Source: Deroplatys truncata
Taxonomy: Eukaryota > Arthropoda > Insecta > Mantodea > Mantidae
Assembly: GCA_030765065.1 (NCBI GenBank)
Contig: CM060987.1
Location: forward strand, 77,972,333-78,036,332
Length of the DNA stretch: 64,000 nucleotides
Direction of reading: 5' to 3'
The position numbers were made by a program, and so were the translations under genes. Below, one piece after another: positions 25,373 through 37,636 of this stretch (its first letter is position 1; the number at the start of each line of letters is the position of its first letter). The notes under the pieces are model-generated. The model saw only the letters and a list, made by a program, of their open reading frames with translations. It did not search any database and was not told where the DNA came from.

Positions 25373-25492
25373 CCCTTTTTTTGGATTCAGGGGATCTCAA
25401 AGCATCTATATCTGGTAAAATTTCAGCATCAAATTTTTGGGTGGAATACAATAGCTTCTCTGCCTAGTATGTATGTGGTAGAGAAAGTAAAA
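24523..25492 (-). mobile_element. NAR1 repeat copy 4, with (CA)n expansion
   Basis: The left end (CCTGATGGCTACACTCAAGA, then ACTTTCTTTACC) is a degraded form of the NAR1 hairpin end. The right end is GTAGAGAAAGTA followed by an A run. The microsatellite slot (25,287-25,369) is a pure (CA)n array of 83 bp, flanked by the usual GAGTTATGCTGTT on one side and TTTTTTTGGATTCAGGGGAT on the other. Confidence 0.75.
25287..25369. repeat. (CA)n microsatellite, 83 bp
   Basis: This is an uninterrupted CA/TG dinucleotide array located in the variable slot of NAR1 copy 4. Confidence 0.97.
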
Positions 25493-26316
25493 AAAAAAAA
25501 AAAATCATCTTCAGTATCAAAGGAAAAAACTCTTTCATCACTCTCAATTTCAGAGTCATTGTCAAGAATACTTCATCCTCTCCATCAAAAAACAAATCAC
25601 CAATATCCCCAGAGTTGTTTTCTTCAGCAAGCACCTCTATAAGAGCCTATTGTAATTCTTCATGTGTAAACCATTTTTGACCCTAAAATTAAAAACACAA
25701 AAAAATTGATTGCAGCTACTAATAAAGTATAACAACAGACCTCTCTAAAACATATATCTTTTGTACCATACCATTGTGTGTAAAAGTACAAGAAACAAGC
25801 TGACAAATGAAATAATACTTTGTTAATGCTACAAAAGCTACAATGAACACAAACATAAGGATAGAGAGGTTGAAACACAATTTTAGAAAAATGAACTCTA
25901 GAAAATAATCCTGAGCCAGTGCAAGCTTGAGAAAGTCAGAACTACATTGTAGATGTAAGCTTACTTTAAAATGAGGTGTTGGGTTTAATTGATGTGGACT
26001 TTCAGTCTGTTGTACAGAAAAGTACTTGTCTGTCATGTTCTGCATCCATCTGCTTGTCATTTAATGCGCTCTGAGAAAATTGGTTTGTTTCAACTCTGCA
26101 TCAGTAGTGTTACACTACAGAATTTGTAGGAAACTGCTGCATTTGTGTTATTCATGAAATGGAATACTATGTATGCATTTACAGAACTGCAAAACTTGCA
26201 TTTAATGTATGGCAGAGGTGCAGGTAATGTGCACAAAGCTTAATGACTGTATAGCACCCAATATCCAAACATGTACCACAGCCTCTAATGTTTCAGAACT
26301 TTTACTGCCAGATTCC

Positions 26317-27907
26317 TTAGTCCAGTGCATCCTTGACTGCTGCTGCTCCAGCCTGTGTGTTTAAAACAATTTTTCTTTTGTGTAGGTTTTCTGCTGCCAA
26401 ATCACAGGACTCCACTGTGTTTCTTACTTCTATAATTTCAGCAGTGAAAGTAGGTATGTACACTGGAACTTTGGCAGCATCTATGTGGCGATTCTGTACT
26501 TGATTGTACAGTATTTCTACATGAGACATAATTAAATTGAAATAATTAAGTCAGAAACAAAACTCATTATTTTCAAGATACCCCAATATAGCAGATGCCG
26601 CATTTATTGTCGCACTGCTTCAAGTCTCTGATTCTGACAAAATTTGAAAACATTCTTTCAATGCTTCCTTCTTTTTGTAAACAACATTTACAGTCCTGGA
26701 TTTGTAGTTCCACCTTGTTGATCCACCACTGGGTATTCTCTTCTTAACACACAAATATAATACTGATGACCTGTGTGGAGAGCAGGAAAAGAAGGCGGGT
26801 ATAACAGAAAGATTTGCAAAGAAAATCCTAGCTTTTTTGTTATGCCTGGCAGCTCTCTCTATTATCAGATTTAATTGATGTGCTAAGCAATGTACAAAGT
26901 ACGCATTAGGGTATACATCTCTAACTTTAACTTGCACTCCATTGATAGCCCCGCTCATTACCGCTGGACCATAAAAACTTTGGCCTATGAGCTTCTTATT
27001 CTTATCTTTTAACATATTGCCAAGCTCAGAAATTACAACTTCTGCAATTGCATCAGAATTTTGCCCATTCAGAATAAGAAATCCCCAGAATTGCTTAACA
27101 GGACTACCTAAGGCATTACAATACCTTAAGACTATTACAAGCTGGAACATGTCAACAATATCTGTAGTTTTGTCGGCCTTAATAGACACATAGTCCACTG
27201 CTTCAATTTCTGCTAAGATGTTTTCTTTACAAACTTCAAGAATGCACTGAAGTAACTCATTTTGTATTGTCTTAGAAGTTCCTTTAAAAAATGAATGGTT
27301 AAGATGGAACTTAAATAGGGAATCAGTTTCTGCTGTATTTAATCAACCCCCTGAACACCCCTTGATTTTGCGACCCTTCATGCTCTTCATGACTTCTTAG
27401 GGTTAGCTCGTGATAGCCACAATTTCACTCAGTTGATTATTTTTATAAGTGTGTCCCTATTTTTTTGGACTTGATCATTGTGATGATCTATTGATTCCTT
27501 AAAGGCTTGGCTTAATCATGCTTATACATTTACTGACCCAAGTGTAGCAAAATTAAGCATGTTATTAACATGGTGTTTGGACATTTCATGTTTATGACAT
27601 TTTTCATATAGTCTCTTCAAGTCTGAAACCCCCTTTTAAACCCATGCAATGTTGGCTGCATCGTCTTTAAATCCAAATAAAAGGCAAGAAAAACAGAAAA
27701 GGGATTTGCTGACTTCACAGCCACATATCCACTCATATTTCGTGTAAATTTCAGGACTACACCTACTATATTGTTTTTGGTGGCTTGTTGCAGTTTGAAT
27801 AATATTTAACACAGAGTCAGTCTTCCACGCACTTTAATGTCACATTTCTCTTGCAGTGATAAAGCACCAAAACAAAGCGACTTTAAATACTCCACTGAAT
27901 TACTCAT
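26317..27907 (-). pseudogene. hAT-superfamily transposase pseudogene (TTF-zinc-finger/DUF4371 type)
   Basis: The minus strand starts with MSNSVEYLKSLCFGALSLQE (Met at 27,907). A TTF-type zinc-finger region follows (YEWICGCEVSKSLFCFSCLLFG, then KRLYEKCHKHEMSKHHVNNM). The best preserved part, 26,620-27,198, has DYVSIKADKTTDIVDMFQLV, with the first catalytic Asp context 'DETTD' changed to DKTTD. After that come GPAVMSGAINGVQ, YPNAYFVHCLAHQLNLIIER and GGSTRWNYKSRTVNVVY. A further piece (26,317-26,529) contains MSHVEILYNQVQNRHID. Stops and frameshifts separate the blocks, and the C-terminal dimerisation block is not seen. Family knowledge: such proteins resemble ZMYM1/ZMYM6-like hAT proteins. Confidence 0.85.
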
Positions 27908-28419
27908 TGTTACAAGCACACCACTGACACCAGTATATAAAATTTGATTATTATACTTTACTGTCAGGAAACAAAACATATTTGAATTGCTGTGAAAGTA
28001 TTCACAAACAGTCTGATTTCATGAAAATCTGCACAAAATTGCACCTAACACCACCTTTGGGACTGCAAACATTGCAGTCCAGTGAGTTCACTAAACGATA
28101 GGATGTGCAGTAAGCCAAAATGCATAGCGGAGCTATCAGAGAGGGAAATGGAAGCAATACGTATGTTAGTGAATTGTACTGGCAGTCCCCTGAGGGAGAA
28201 ACGGCTTCATATATGAACTTACTGCGCAGCCTGAAATGAACAATTTGTAATGAATTACTGTATTACTTACCAGGTTTGAATGGTGTGAGGTAGAGGGTTA
28301 TTACTGCTAGCAGATAAAGCCTTATCATGAGATGTCCGATCTGGATGCAACTAACTGAGCACTGATTACTCTTCTCTTGAAGAACCTGATATACTAAATG
28401 ACACACATCCCAGGCTCTG

Positions 28420-28882
28420 GATCAGAAGGGAAAAGTTCAATTGCATGGCCACCCTGTTCCCCTAATTTCACATTTCTTGTTTTCTTTTTGTAAAGGCACA
28501 TCAAAACCCTGTGTACATGATATAAGTTCCCAGTCAGGAAACACTTCTTGCCAGGGTACTAGCAGCCTCTGATAAGATTGATGAGATGTGTGATGTATTT
28601 GAAGAGTGTACCAGAATTTTCTATGATGTTATGCTTATATTAACTGTGGGGGTTGCCAATTTTAATGACTTTTTGTAAAACATCATTGTTGAGTAAACAT
28701 TATCATTGCTTAATCTAAGTGTATGCATAAAATAAATCGATTGTAGCACCTGACATTCCCAAGCTCTCACTGACTATTATTTCCTAGGCCATAAGTTCCT
28801 TTTTTAAAGCAGTTGTGTTTTGACCGCTCTATAACCTCAATAAATTAGTGTACAACCTTTAGAATCACCCTGTATGTTACAT
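28420..28882 (+). pseudogene. Tc1/mariner-superfamily transposase 3' relic
   Basis: The plus strand reads WPPCSPNFTFLVFFL, then RHIKTL, which corresponds to the 'WPPRSPDLTPLDFFLWGxxKxxVY' block around the last catalytic residue. A shifted frame follows with VPSQETLLARVLAASDKIDE and VFEECTRIFYDVM. The element appears to end near 28,880 with ACCCTGTATGTTA, the usual 'CACCCTGTATA'-like terminus of these insect transposons. No 5' part was found upstream. Confidence 0.65.
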
Positions 28883-29089
28883 CAGCCACTAATGCTTCTT
28901 GCATTCTTTAAGCTCCAGAAATTTCTTTGGCATATTTTAAAAAAAAACTTAATTTCTAAATCTTAATAACTAACTCTAGCAGCAGTTAAGAAAAGGAACT
29001 TAAAATACATTTCATTACAACAAAAATGACAACAATAATAATAACAATAACAATACAGTGCTTCTTCATCCAAAGAGTTTCTACTTTCT

Positions 29090-29900
29090 CTACCACTTAC
29101 CTATAGTAAGAAGCTGAAGTGTTTGCATTCCACCCAAAAATTCAATACAGAGATTTCTCCTGAAAAATATGTTTTGATGTTCCTAGAATCCAAAAAAATT
29201 ATTTTTAGATAAAGGAGTATGTGTGTTTGAACAGCATAGCTCAAAGTCAGTTAAATACCAAACTTAGTATTGGTTTAGCATCCTCCAAAAGTCCTCCCAA
29301 ACCAAATTACCATTTATCTGGAAAAGTCTTCATCTTTTTTTTTTTTTTTTTACTTTCTTAAAAATGGCTCTAATAATTTTTAGTACTGTACCATATGTTT
29401 CAAATATTTATATGATACAGGAAATTCATATCTTGCATTTTCTGTGAATAGCCACTGCAGTCCTCTTCATTCTGAGAGACTTCATATAATTGGTAAACTA
29501 TTAAACATAGATAACGTCTTACTGCATAAAAATGTAGATTCATTAAAGCATACACTTTATGTTAAATAAAATTTTTATGGCATTAATGATTTTCAGGATA
29601 TTCCTTGTTAATGGTTGGAATTTTCAAATACTTTTCTCAAGTGGAAGGTCTCCATTCCTCTGTGCGTGTGCGTGTGCGTGCGCGTGCGTCATGCAAAGAG
29701 CATGGAATTTTAAAGCCACCATATTTTACATGCTTTTTAAAAATCCATCACTTTAGCCTAGCATATCCTTTTTATACCTACCCAAAATATGCAAATGTGC
29801 AATAAAGTTTATCTTGATTAACATTACAAGAAGTAGTCCTTTTGGAAGAATAGCTTGTAGACAAGTAAGTAGAGAAAGTCATGTATTCACAACGTACAGA
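29090..29900 (+). mobile_element. NAR1 repeat copy 5
   Basis: It begins CTACTTTCTCTACCACTTAC and ends AGTAGAGAAAGTCATGTA. The usual microsatellite slot holds only GTATGTGTGTTTG (29,218-29,230). A separate GTGCGTGTGCGTGCGCGTGC tract appears at 29,660-29,690 at another place in the element. It is the shortest and among the most diverged copies. Confidence 0.7.
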
Positions 29901-29976
29901 ATGCTTTCCATACATAGTTTGGTGTATCCTAACATTATACTACTACATTTTAAGAAATAAAGTTTTTAAAATTATC

Positions 29977-30049
<73 letters not shown>

Positions 30050-30050
30050 T
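29977..30050. repeat. (ATT)n microsatellite
   Basis: About 24 ATT units with no visible interruption. Confidence 0.95.
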
Positions 30051-30059
30051 GATGTTTTA

Positions 30060-32470
30060 ATGTCACATTATTCTTTACAAACTCCTACATGCACTCAACC
30101 TCCCCTTCAGTTCTTAAACAATTTTCTACAGGGAGGACAAAGAGTCTGCAATAGTAATAACACGGAAAACTGATAAATCACAACATATTTAGCCACATCT
30201 AAATCAATTAGAACTTTTACAAAATTAAGTTCTAAAGCTGATTACTGCAGAAGTGAAGCTACCACCTACAAATCGTGTACAAGGGGTCAAAAATACACCA
30301 ATTCGTAAGACAGAATTGAAAGAAAAGGTTTTAACATTATATGATAAATTACTTAAATATTTCAACATAACTGGGAATGGATAATTCAAAGCAAAAATTA
30401 TCAAGCACAGAAGATATTTATAACCTATTATAGAATCAAAGCAAACACTAAATATATCTCATCTAAAAGAAAACTTACAACATAAGCCACCCATACAGAG
30501 TATCACTTATCTCCAACAAAACAAATTTAAAAATTTCAGATGTAACAATAATTAAAGCATCAAAAATAATCCAATTCCCCAGAGAAAACCAGTTATAAAC
30601 TTTCAGTCATGGCTCACAAACTTCAAGTGAGAATGGTTCAGGGGGCCACACCTCAAATCTTTTCGTTTTATAAACTTCAGGCTATAGAACCACTCATTTT
30701 GTTGGTGAGGCAGAATCCATAAAGTATTCATAGCTACTGTATCAAATTTACAGTTTTAAAAATGCAGCACTAGTTTCTAAACTCACAAGCAGCAATAAAT
30801 GTATAAACCATGCATCACCCATCCAAGATTTTAAAATGTCTTAAAATGTACACTTTTTTGAGAAAAATTATCTAAAAAAGAAATTATTATTCTGTAGTTA
30901 CCCTCACATTGTGGGGTATTAGGAAGTAAAGCATCCTTCGGGAGGAGGGAAGGGACAAAATCGCTTTTCATTTAACTTTACAAAGCAGCTAATTAAAAAT
31001 ACTTTTAAAGAGAAAGATATCCAGAAAGGCTGCCGTAGCACCATTTACAATAATAACGGGATATGGCGGTATGACCAAGTACACAGGATTGGTATCCACC
31101 AGACAATAAGTTCCTCTTATGTCACATAAATGAAGAAATGGATGTAAATTCCCCACATCATTCAGTTAAATAATCTGCAAGAAAAATATGAAAGTGTAAG
31201 AACACTAGTACATCAAATATTCAGCATGAGAAAGCAACATATTTAGCCAATATAATGAAATATATCCACAGCTATCTCAAGTGACAAGATAGTTAAATAA
31301 AGTTGGCTGGAATCTCACATGCAATATTCTACCTATAATTTGCATATTTTACTTAACTTGCTTTATTTTGAGTGTTGAATGTCAATTATTTCATGGTTGT
31401 TAGTATGTTTTTCAGATATGTCGTCTATTAAATTAAATTTCCCTCAATAATCAGAATACTTTTTATCCTGTTTTTTTTTTCTTTCTTTCTTCTTTATTTT
31501 GACTATATAAATGCTATGTATGTTTAGAGCACAGCATGGAATTTAATCTTTCTCTTGTCTATCTCTCTTTTGATTAAAAAATAGGCGAGCATATACTACA
31601 TAATGGCCTCCATGACAGCACTAGTTAAAAATGTAATTTTTAAATACAAGGATTCCTAGTATAGGTGTAATGCAGTTTTGTGGGTTAAGGAACATATAGT
31701 TCTATACATAACTTCCTAATTTTTCTTATTTCATTAATATTAACATGTACACTATTGTTCAGTATCAGAATGCAATAAAGTAGAATGGGACCATTTACGT
31801 ATATTATGCCAAATCAGTGTAGAAAATTCACCATAATAGTGAACTAAATGTAGTGCTTCTGAAGTATACATTTTAAAGTAGTAACTAGAGTATAAGAGTT
31901 GAAGGCACAATGAAAAATGTCAGTAAACTGAATGTTTCTGTGCACACTGATTCCAAAATATCGAACATTCTGGGATACAGTTCATTTTTCAACATCACCA
32001 TACAGTAACTTAGGACACTCCATCTTTCTCTTCCCTATTGTTAAAACAAAAGAAATGGAATGTTATTAAATATGTTGTATGTTCCTGTTTAAAAAGAGTA
32101 ACAATTGTATATAGTGTACAGGGAAAGTTTTAGCTAACAGAATTTGTAACTTAATGATTGTTGATTTTAAGATAATTACAGTATACAAATATTAAACAAA
32201 ATTGTAATAAATGCTAGGTTATTTACCTATTTAGTTTTGTATTTTCCTTGAATACACTGAACTAGTACCTCGCCACTGAAACTAGTCCTTCCTCTCCTCG
32301 TATTCATCACCTTTACTTCCAAAACCGTTATTTGAAAAATCCATACAACAGTATGTAATTATCATCTTGGAAAATGCAGAATAGTATTGCTGGTTGATTT
32401 ACAATGCTCCCCATACAGTCGACAACTTCAAGGGAAACCTTTTTCCACCAAGCAATGTATTTATTAACTG
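30060..32470. other. AT-rich DNA without recognised features
   Basis: No recognisable domain, RNA gene or repeat was seen. Confidence 0.45.
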
Positions 32471-32479
32471 GCGGCATCT

Positions 32480-32722
32480 ACAAGGCGGAATTCATTATGT
32501 CCAATGAGGGGGTGATAATGGTAAATGGCAGTGAAGTGAGAGGACCTACAGCTTTTACCAGGGACTCCGAACATTGGGCCTTGGGGATACTTCAGATGAG
32601 CTAGTCATAAGTAAAGACTTGCAAGAGCCAACCTAAAACTGCCACTACAGAGCCAGGAATTGAATCATGGACCCTCAGCATGAGAGCCATGAACAAAACC
32701 ACTGAGCTACCACAGTGCCCCA
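32480..32722 (-). mobile_element. tRNA-derived SINE, family 2
   Basis: The minus strand from 32,721 reads GGGGCACTGTGGTAGCTCAG, containing a near-perfect A box (TGGTAGCTCAGTGGT). About 35 bases later comes CATGATTCAATTCCTGG with a B box (GATTCAATTCC). A GC-balanced body of roughly 170 bases follows, to about 32,480. The spacing and both boxes fit a tRNA-derived RNA polymerase III promoter. The acceptor arms do not pair well, so this is a SINE and not a tRNA gene. Its 3' end is not delimited. Confidence 0.65.
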
Positions 32723-32729
32723 GAAGTGT

Positions 32730-34780
32730 ATTATACCTATAGGTAATTTAAGCACCTTCCATACATGAAAGCTGAACTGTTGCCTACATTATTATATGCA
32801 GCGTTCACATAACACTTACAAGACCCTGCTGCTGTGATTCAAAAATTGTCTGTTATGTGTCAGCCATTTAGACCATTACACTGTTAAATTTAATGCATAT
32901 TGGCATATTAATTGGGATACTGGCTCCCAAAGAATTGCAAATATGTACAAAATATTTTTTTCAATGTGTCTTTCTTAGTGTGGCAACTCGGTGCTATTTC
33001 TCTTGCTCATATAAGCTATATAAAAAATAACATTTAAGTGAATTCATTTTTACAAGCTTTGTAACAGTGATGGCAAAATTCAGTATTTAAGCATTAGAAG
33101 TAGAATTTGGGACATCAACTGTAGGCTGACTGGCTAGTTGATCTACAACTGATGATGGAAGCAAAAGCTTCTGAAACATATCCTGTAAAATTACAGAGTA
33201 AGTGAAGCAAATGTGTCCCAAGTTCAACTCTTAATACTTAAATATTTAAGTGAATGTTTTGGTGAACTGTATTTGCCTGGAAGAGGGTGCAATGAATTGC
33301 ATTTCAACCCACATGGCTCTTTCCAAATATGAATTTTTAGCAGATGTATGCACCATGTTACCATGTGTTTACATGGCTGGTTTTATCTCCAACAGAACAC
33401 GCAGCACTACTTGCATTATTACTATGAACATTCCTCTCCCTATTATCTCTCTCAGTCTCTGTGGAGCAATGATGTTCTATGATGTTTTGCAACATAGTTA
33501 ATGTTCAAGTCATGAGTTTAAAATAATGAATGAGGCAATTTTATTCATAACTCAAACCTTAATTGATACAATTTTGCTGTACACAGAGAATTTGTGTTCC
33601 TTTAGTTGCTGTGACAATAACCTGACAAAACAATCAACATAGTCAACAGGGCAACATAATACAGTCGGCTTGTTATCTTTAAGACTTCTACCTAAGCCAG
33701 AGTGGAAACTGTACCTAAATACATTTTAAAACTGATTTGACACCTAATTTATGTTGCAAAACTTGAAATCACTCATTCAGATCCATTGTCAAATCCTTCT
33801 GGCTATTTCATATATACTTCCTCCACAAGACAACTATATAAAAAAAGCAATCTTTATATGAAATTGATGTAACATCAAGTTTTCTTTGCTGGCTAGTACA
33901 AGTATAGACCTAACAGTATTGTGCCATGTCACACTAAAAGTCTTTTCATAATCTATCCCAGCCTTCTGTACATGATCTTTGGCAACAAGTGTTGCTTCAA
34001 ACTATTGAATATTGTGATGGTTATAATTCTATTTTTACAGATTTTTGATAACTGAGTTTATATAGTTTGAGATGTTCAGGACAAACGGGGTTTACATAAC
34101 AGCAGGGAATTGTCTTTAGATTTCTTGCTAGTCAATTCCCAGATGTTGATGTAAGCAGAGATCGAGTGGTATATGGTTTAGAGGAAAGGTTCACCTTTTG
34201 TCTGATACATATGAAAATTAAGTAAATTCTGCTGATTGACACACCGTCAACTATTAGTATGGAAACTATGCAACATTCAATGGATATTCAAACTTATGAG
34301 TTTTTGACAGTCTCTTCTTGACCAACCATGTGCCTAGCAGGAATCTCTGCTGGTTAGTTCCAAAATTTGTTTTACTTTACATTCGCAATGTAAGAGCTAA
34401 GCTGACGATGATGGACCACCAGATCACCTCTGCCACTCAGGTAAATTCTTTCTGCTTTTTCTTTTGGAAGGGTAGTTTAGCTTAATTAGTTAAATTAAAA
34501 GTTTATAAAGATTGGGAACAGGACTTACATGTATCATTAAAGAATACCCATTTACCACCCTTGCTACTATAACCAGTAAACCTAGGGAAGTCATCCTCTA
34601 CTACGTTTTCCCCATCCTTTAAGTGATGCTAGTTAATGGCACCACAGGTGCATTACATCTGGTGTGAGGCACTGATTCTCCCCATGACACCCTAACCACC
34701 CACCCATGCCACCCATGTCACCTTCACAATATTTTCTTTCTTATTACATTTTTTCTTTAGCACACAATGATTCTGAATCA
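32730..34780. other. AT-rich DNA without recognised features
   Basis: The open frame at 33,250-33,501 has no recognisable domain. A GC-richer patch at 34,600-34,730 was not assigned. Confidence 0.4.
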
Positions 34781-34789
34781 CCTTTGCAT

Positions 34790-35769
34790 TTTCTGACCTT
34801 GAGTGAGATTCCAGGCACTGTTTTCTTCCAAAATGTCTAATTCTTCTTGCATGGTTGTTTACCGTGATCTGTTGAATTTGAACTCAATGCTTTATTATAA
34901 CATTTTGGATCTATATCAATTGTCAGCTTGCATGATAGTCCACAAAATATTCTCCTAAAGTTATCCCGGACAGCTTGGTCTCTTTTTATTTATGAACGAC
35001 ACTGTTCTAGGCATTTGTGTCCTTCATTTTCCTTCATCTTTTGTGAATTATTTCCTCCTGTTTTCTTCAGGATCATTTCTGTTCCATTAGCATTCCTGTA
35101 ATTTGAATCAGATTTTACTACAAATTCTTCTTCTTGATTTGATGTGTTAATTTCCCTGGAACCTTGCAGTGTTGACACACAAAGCAATCTCTTGGTGCAT
35201 ATATGTTCTGGTTTAAAAATGACATTATAGGTATTCAGTATTTTTCCATGTTTTTGAACAGAAACTTGATAACCGCCTTTCACATTCAGGTATCCAAATA
35301 TTCAGCCAAGCACACTTCTATTGTCAAATTTATTTTAAAATTGCATAGAATGTATGCATCACACAAGTGTTCCAATTTTCCAACTATCCTATCATGCCAA
35401 AGCTTATATGGCGATTTCCCTTCAAATTAAGTTTTACCAGTGTGATTCAGTAAATAAGTAGCAGTTTCACAAACCTGAATTCACATGGAACCTGAGACAT
35501 CAGTCACTGACATGGACCTTGCTAGCTCCACAATCATTCTATTCTCTCTTTCCCTACCCCATTCTGTTCAGATGTATAGAGTGCAGAAATTGCTGTTGTT
35601 ACGCAATGTTCTGAAATTCGACATTTTTCCTCATAGTCAAATTTTCTTCCACCATCATTCACATTAGAATTTCTTCACAGTGTGACAATTGGTAGATGCT
35701 TCATTCAAAAATACTTTCAGACAATTTGAAATTTTATTCTTTTGTTTGAATGAAAAATATCCAAAAATA
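34790..35769 (-). pseudogene. copia integrase C-terminal part to RT start (relic)
   Basis: The minus strand has the integrase tail (TSEQNGVGKERIE, like 'PxQNGVAERxNR'). The post-integrase 'conserved Gly-Tyr' region follows (KGGYQVSVQKHGKILNTYNV, then IFKPEHI; pattern 'GYRIYxPxxxxVxxSRDVxF'). An acidic linker is next, then MQEELDILEENSAWNLTQ at about 34,800, the classic start of the copia RT domain ('AMxxELxSLxxNxTWxLV'). Multiple stops are present. The RT active site (YVDD) is not reached, so the element is 3'-truncated here. Confidence 0.75.
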
Positions 35770-36666
35770 TCTGATGTGTTACACTCACATGACTTTCTCT
35801 ACTCTTGTACAAACTATTTTTACAAACGCTTATTCTCCATCTACTTCATGTTAATCAAGATAAACATTTGCAGACTCTATCTTATTGCTAATTTTCTTGT
35901 AGATGTAAGGGGAATATATATTTACAAGGGCAATATAGAAATACAGTAGCCTTTAAGCACATACATATCTCTTAATAGCTGGTTGCTAGGTGCAGCACTA
36001 TTCCCTTTGCCACAGATTAATACTCTTTGGATATCCAAGATCAAAAAATGAATAACGAATTCCCATTTGAGAAAATAAGTATTGAAAAATTTAAGGGAAT
36101 AACAAGCAATATCTCGAAAATAGTTCACTCAACAACAAAAATGTATATGACATAAATTGTGTATTTTAACGTGATCTACATCTTTCGTGTAGTAAAATTT
36201 TGTCTATCTCTTATGGTTTACCAGTTATGCAAAAGTCGTTCACAATGAAGAATACTTTTGGAGACATTCCCAGAAAATTCAAGATATAAATTTTATTTGT
36301 CATGAAAATATCGTAAACATATGATATTGTAATCAAAATCGTTAGAGCCATTTTTGAGAAAATTAAAATTTTCGAAAAATGTTCCATGTAAAGGGTACTC
36401 TGGGGTGGGGAGATTTTCTTGAAAACCTTCGTGTCGCATCTTTGGAAGATACTGAACCTAAATACCAAGTTTGGTGTTTATCTGACTGTTCATTTCTGAA
36501 TTATGCTGTTCATAGACAGACAGACACACACACGGACATGTTTCCAAAAATGCTTTTTTGGGATTCAGGGGATCTCAAAACATGTATTTCCAGTGAAATC
36601 TTGGTATCAAATTTTTGGGTGGAATACAATACTTCCCCCTTACTATACGTAGTAGAGAAAGTAAAA
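35770..36666 (-). mobile_element. NAR1 repeat copy 6, inserted in copia integrase
   Basis: This is the best preserved copy. The left end is TCTGATGTGTTACACTCACA, then TGACTTTCTCTACTCTTGTA. The right end is ACTATACGTAGTAGAGAAAGTA. The microsatellite slot (36,513-36,536) is short: AGACAGACAGACACACACAC. Copia sequence resumes on both sides (KDNFSKF on the right, IQTKE on the left), so this copy marks a genuine insertion. Its borders lie in A/T runs, consistent with insertion into a T-rich target. Confidence 0.85.
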
Positions 36667-37084
36667 ATTTACTGAAATTATCTTTGAATGAACAAAATAT
36701 TTCTCATCTCAAATCCCAGTCTCAGTCCCATTGGACTGTTGACGTTGGCATTAATGATTTCACCAGAACTTCACCAGATCTCTCCTGTCTTGACTTGAAA
36801 GGTTTACCATGAGCCTTACCCAAAGCATATCCTCACAGAAGTTTTCACTTTCTGGTACCTTAATGTCAATTTTATTCAGCTCCTTTTGAACATGGTACTT
36901 GTCCTGATGACCCAGTCTTTCATGCCACAGCTACAGTGTTTTCATAGCAGTTGCAACACTACCTTGAACTGGATCTTTTGGGATCACAATAATGTCCATT
37001 GTGCAAGTATTGTCATCCATTTTCCTCTAGCCTTGCCATTCTTCTACAGCATTAAAGATTCATGTTCCATTGTCACATTCAGCC
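36667..37084 (-). pseudogene. copia GAG-pre-integrase and integrase N-terminus (relic)
   Basis: The minus strand reads LWHERLGHQDKYHVQKELNK (GAG-pre-integrase 'LWHxRLGH' motif, HHCC zinc-binding histidines). CEDML and GKAHGKPFKSR follow, the usual 'C..C..GKxxRxPF' position. After that comes SFKDNFSKF, equivalent to the 'FxDDxSRxxWVYFL' start of the integrase core. Stops interrupt all parts. Upstream, KNGKARGKW may be the protease-to-integrase linker. Confidence 0.75.
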
Positions 37085-37632
37085 CATGTCATAATTGACA
37101 AACTTGCTTATGAAGCTCTTTCATTCTTGCTATACCTGATCATAACACATTCACTATGGCATTAGCTCATCTTTGGAATTCCCTGCCAGAAGACATAAGG
37201 GACTGCTGGAATGTTATGCAGTTCAAGAGGAAAATTAGGGCATACATTTGTAGTCCAACCTAATCTGCTGCTCTATTATAATGACAAACATCTCACAACA
37301 TTAATTTTACTACTATAATTTTGTGTACTAGCAACTAATACATCAGATTTAAATATTAAACCAATTACAGTAATCTTTTTACCTATATTAATATTTCACT
37401 TTAAAGCATTTTTGTTATGATTTTTTCTTTTCTTATTTCAATATCTTAGTGGGACCTTTGTATGTTTATTTGTTTATGTTTTCATTGTAGTTGTATTTTA
37501 GTTTTCTTTTCCTAATATTTTTTGTTAGACCTTTGTATATTTATGCTTTTATGATGTATTGTACTGCCTGGTAGAGTGGAAGAGAAGGCCTCATGAACTT
37601 AACTCATGCCAGGGTAAATAAATAAATGCTTT
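37085..37632 (+). mobile_element. 5'-truncated non-LTR retrotransposon 3' end inserted in copia
   Basis: The plus strand at 37,157-37,262 ends a reading frame with LWNSLPEDIRDCWNVMQFKR then KIRAYI. This is the stereotyped C-terminus of many insect non-LTR RT proteins ('LWNSLPxxIR...FKxxL'). About 370 bases of T-rich 3' UTR follow, including CCTGGTAGAGTGGAAGAGAA and CTCATGCCAGGGTAAATAAA. It ends in the TAAATAAATAAATG tail at 37,614-37,629. The insertion separates copia protease from pre-integrase. Clear target-site duplications were not found by eye. Confidence 0.8.
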
Positions 37633-37636
37633 GCAG

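Noticed and set aside
25719..26060. 113-codon minus-strand frame as C-terminus of the hAT pseudogene
   Set aside because: It has no hAT dimerisation motif and is Phe/Leu/Val-rich in a way typical of translated AT-rich DNA.
32640..32722. Functional tRNA gene
   Set aside because: A and B boxes are good but acceptor arms do not pair and a non-tRNA body follows, so it is a SINE.
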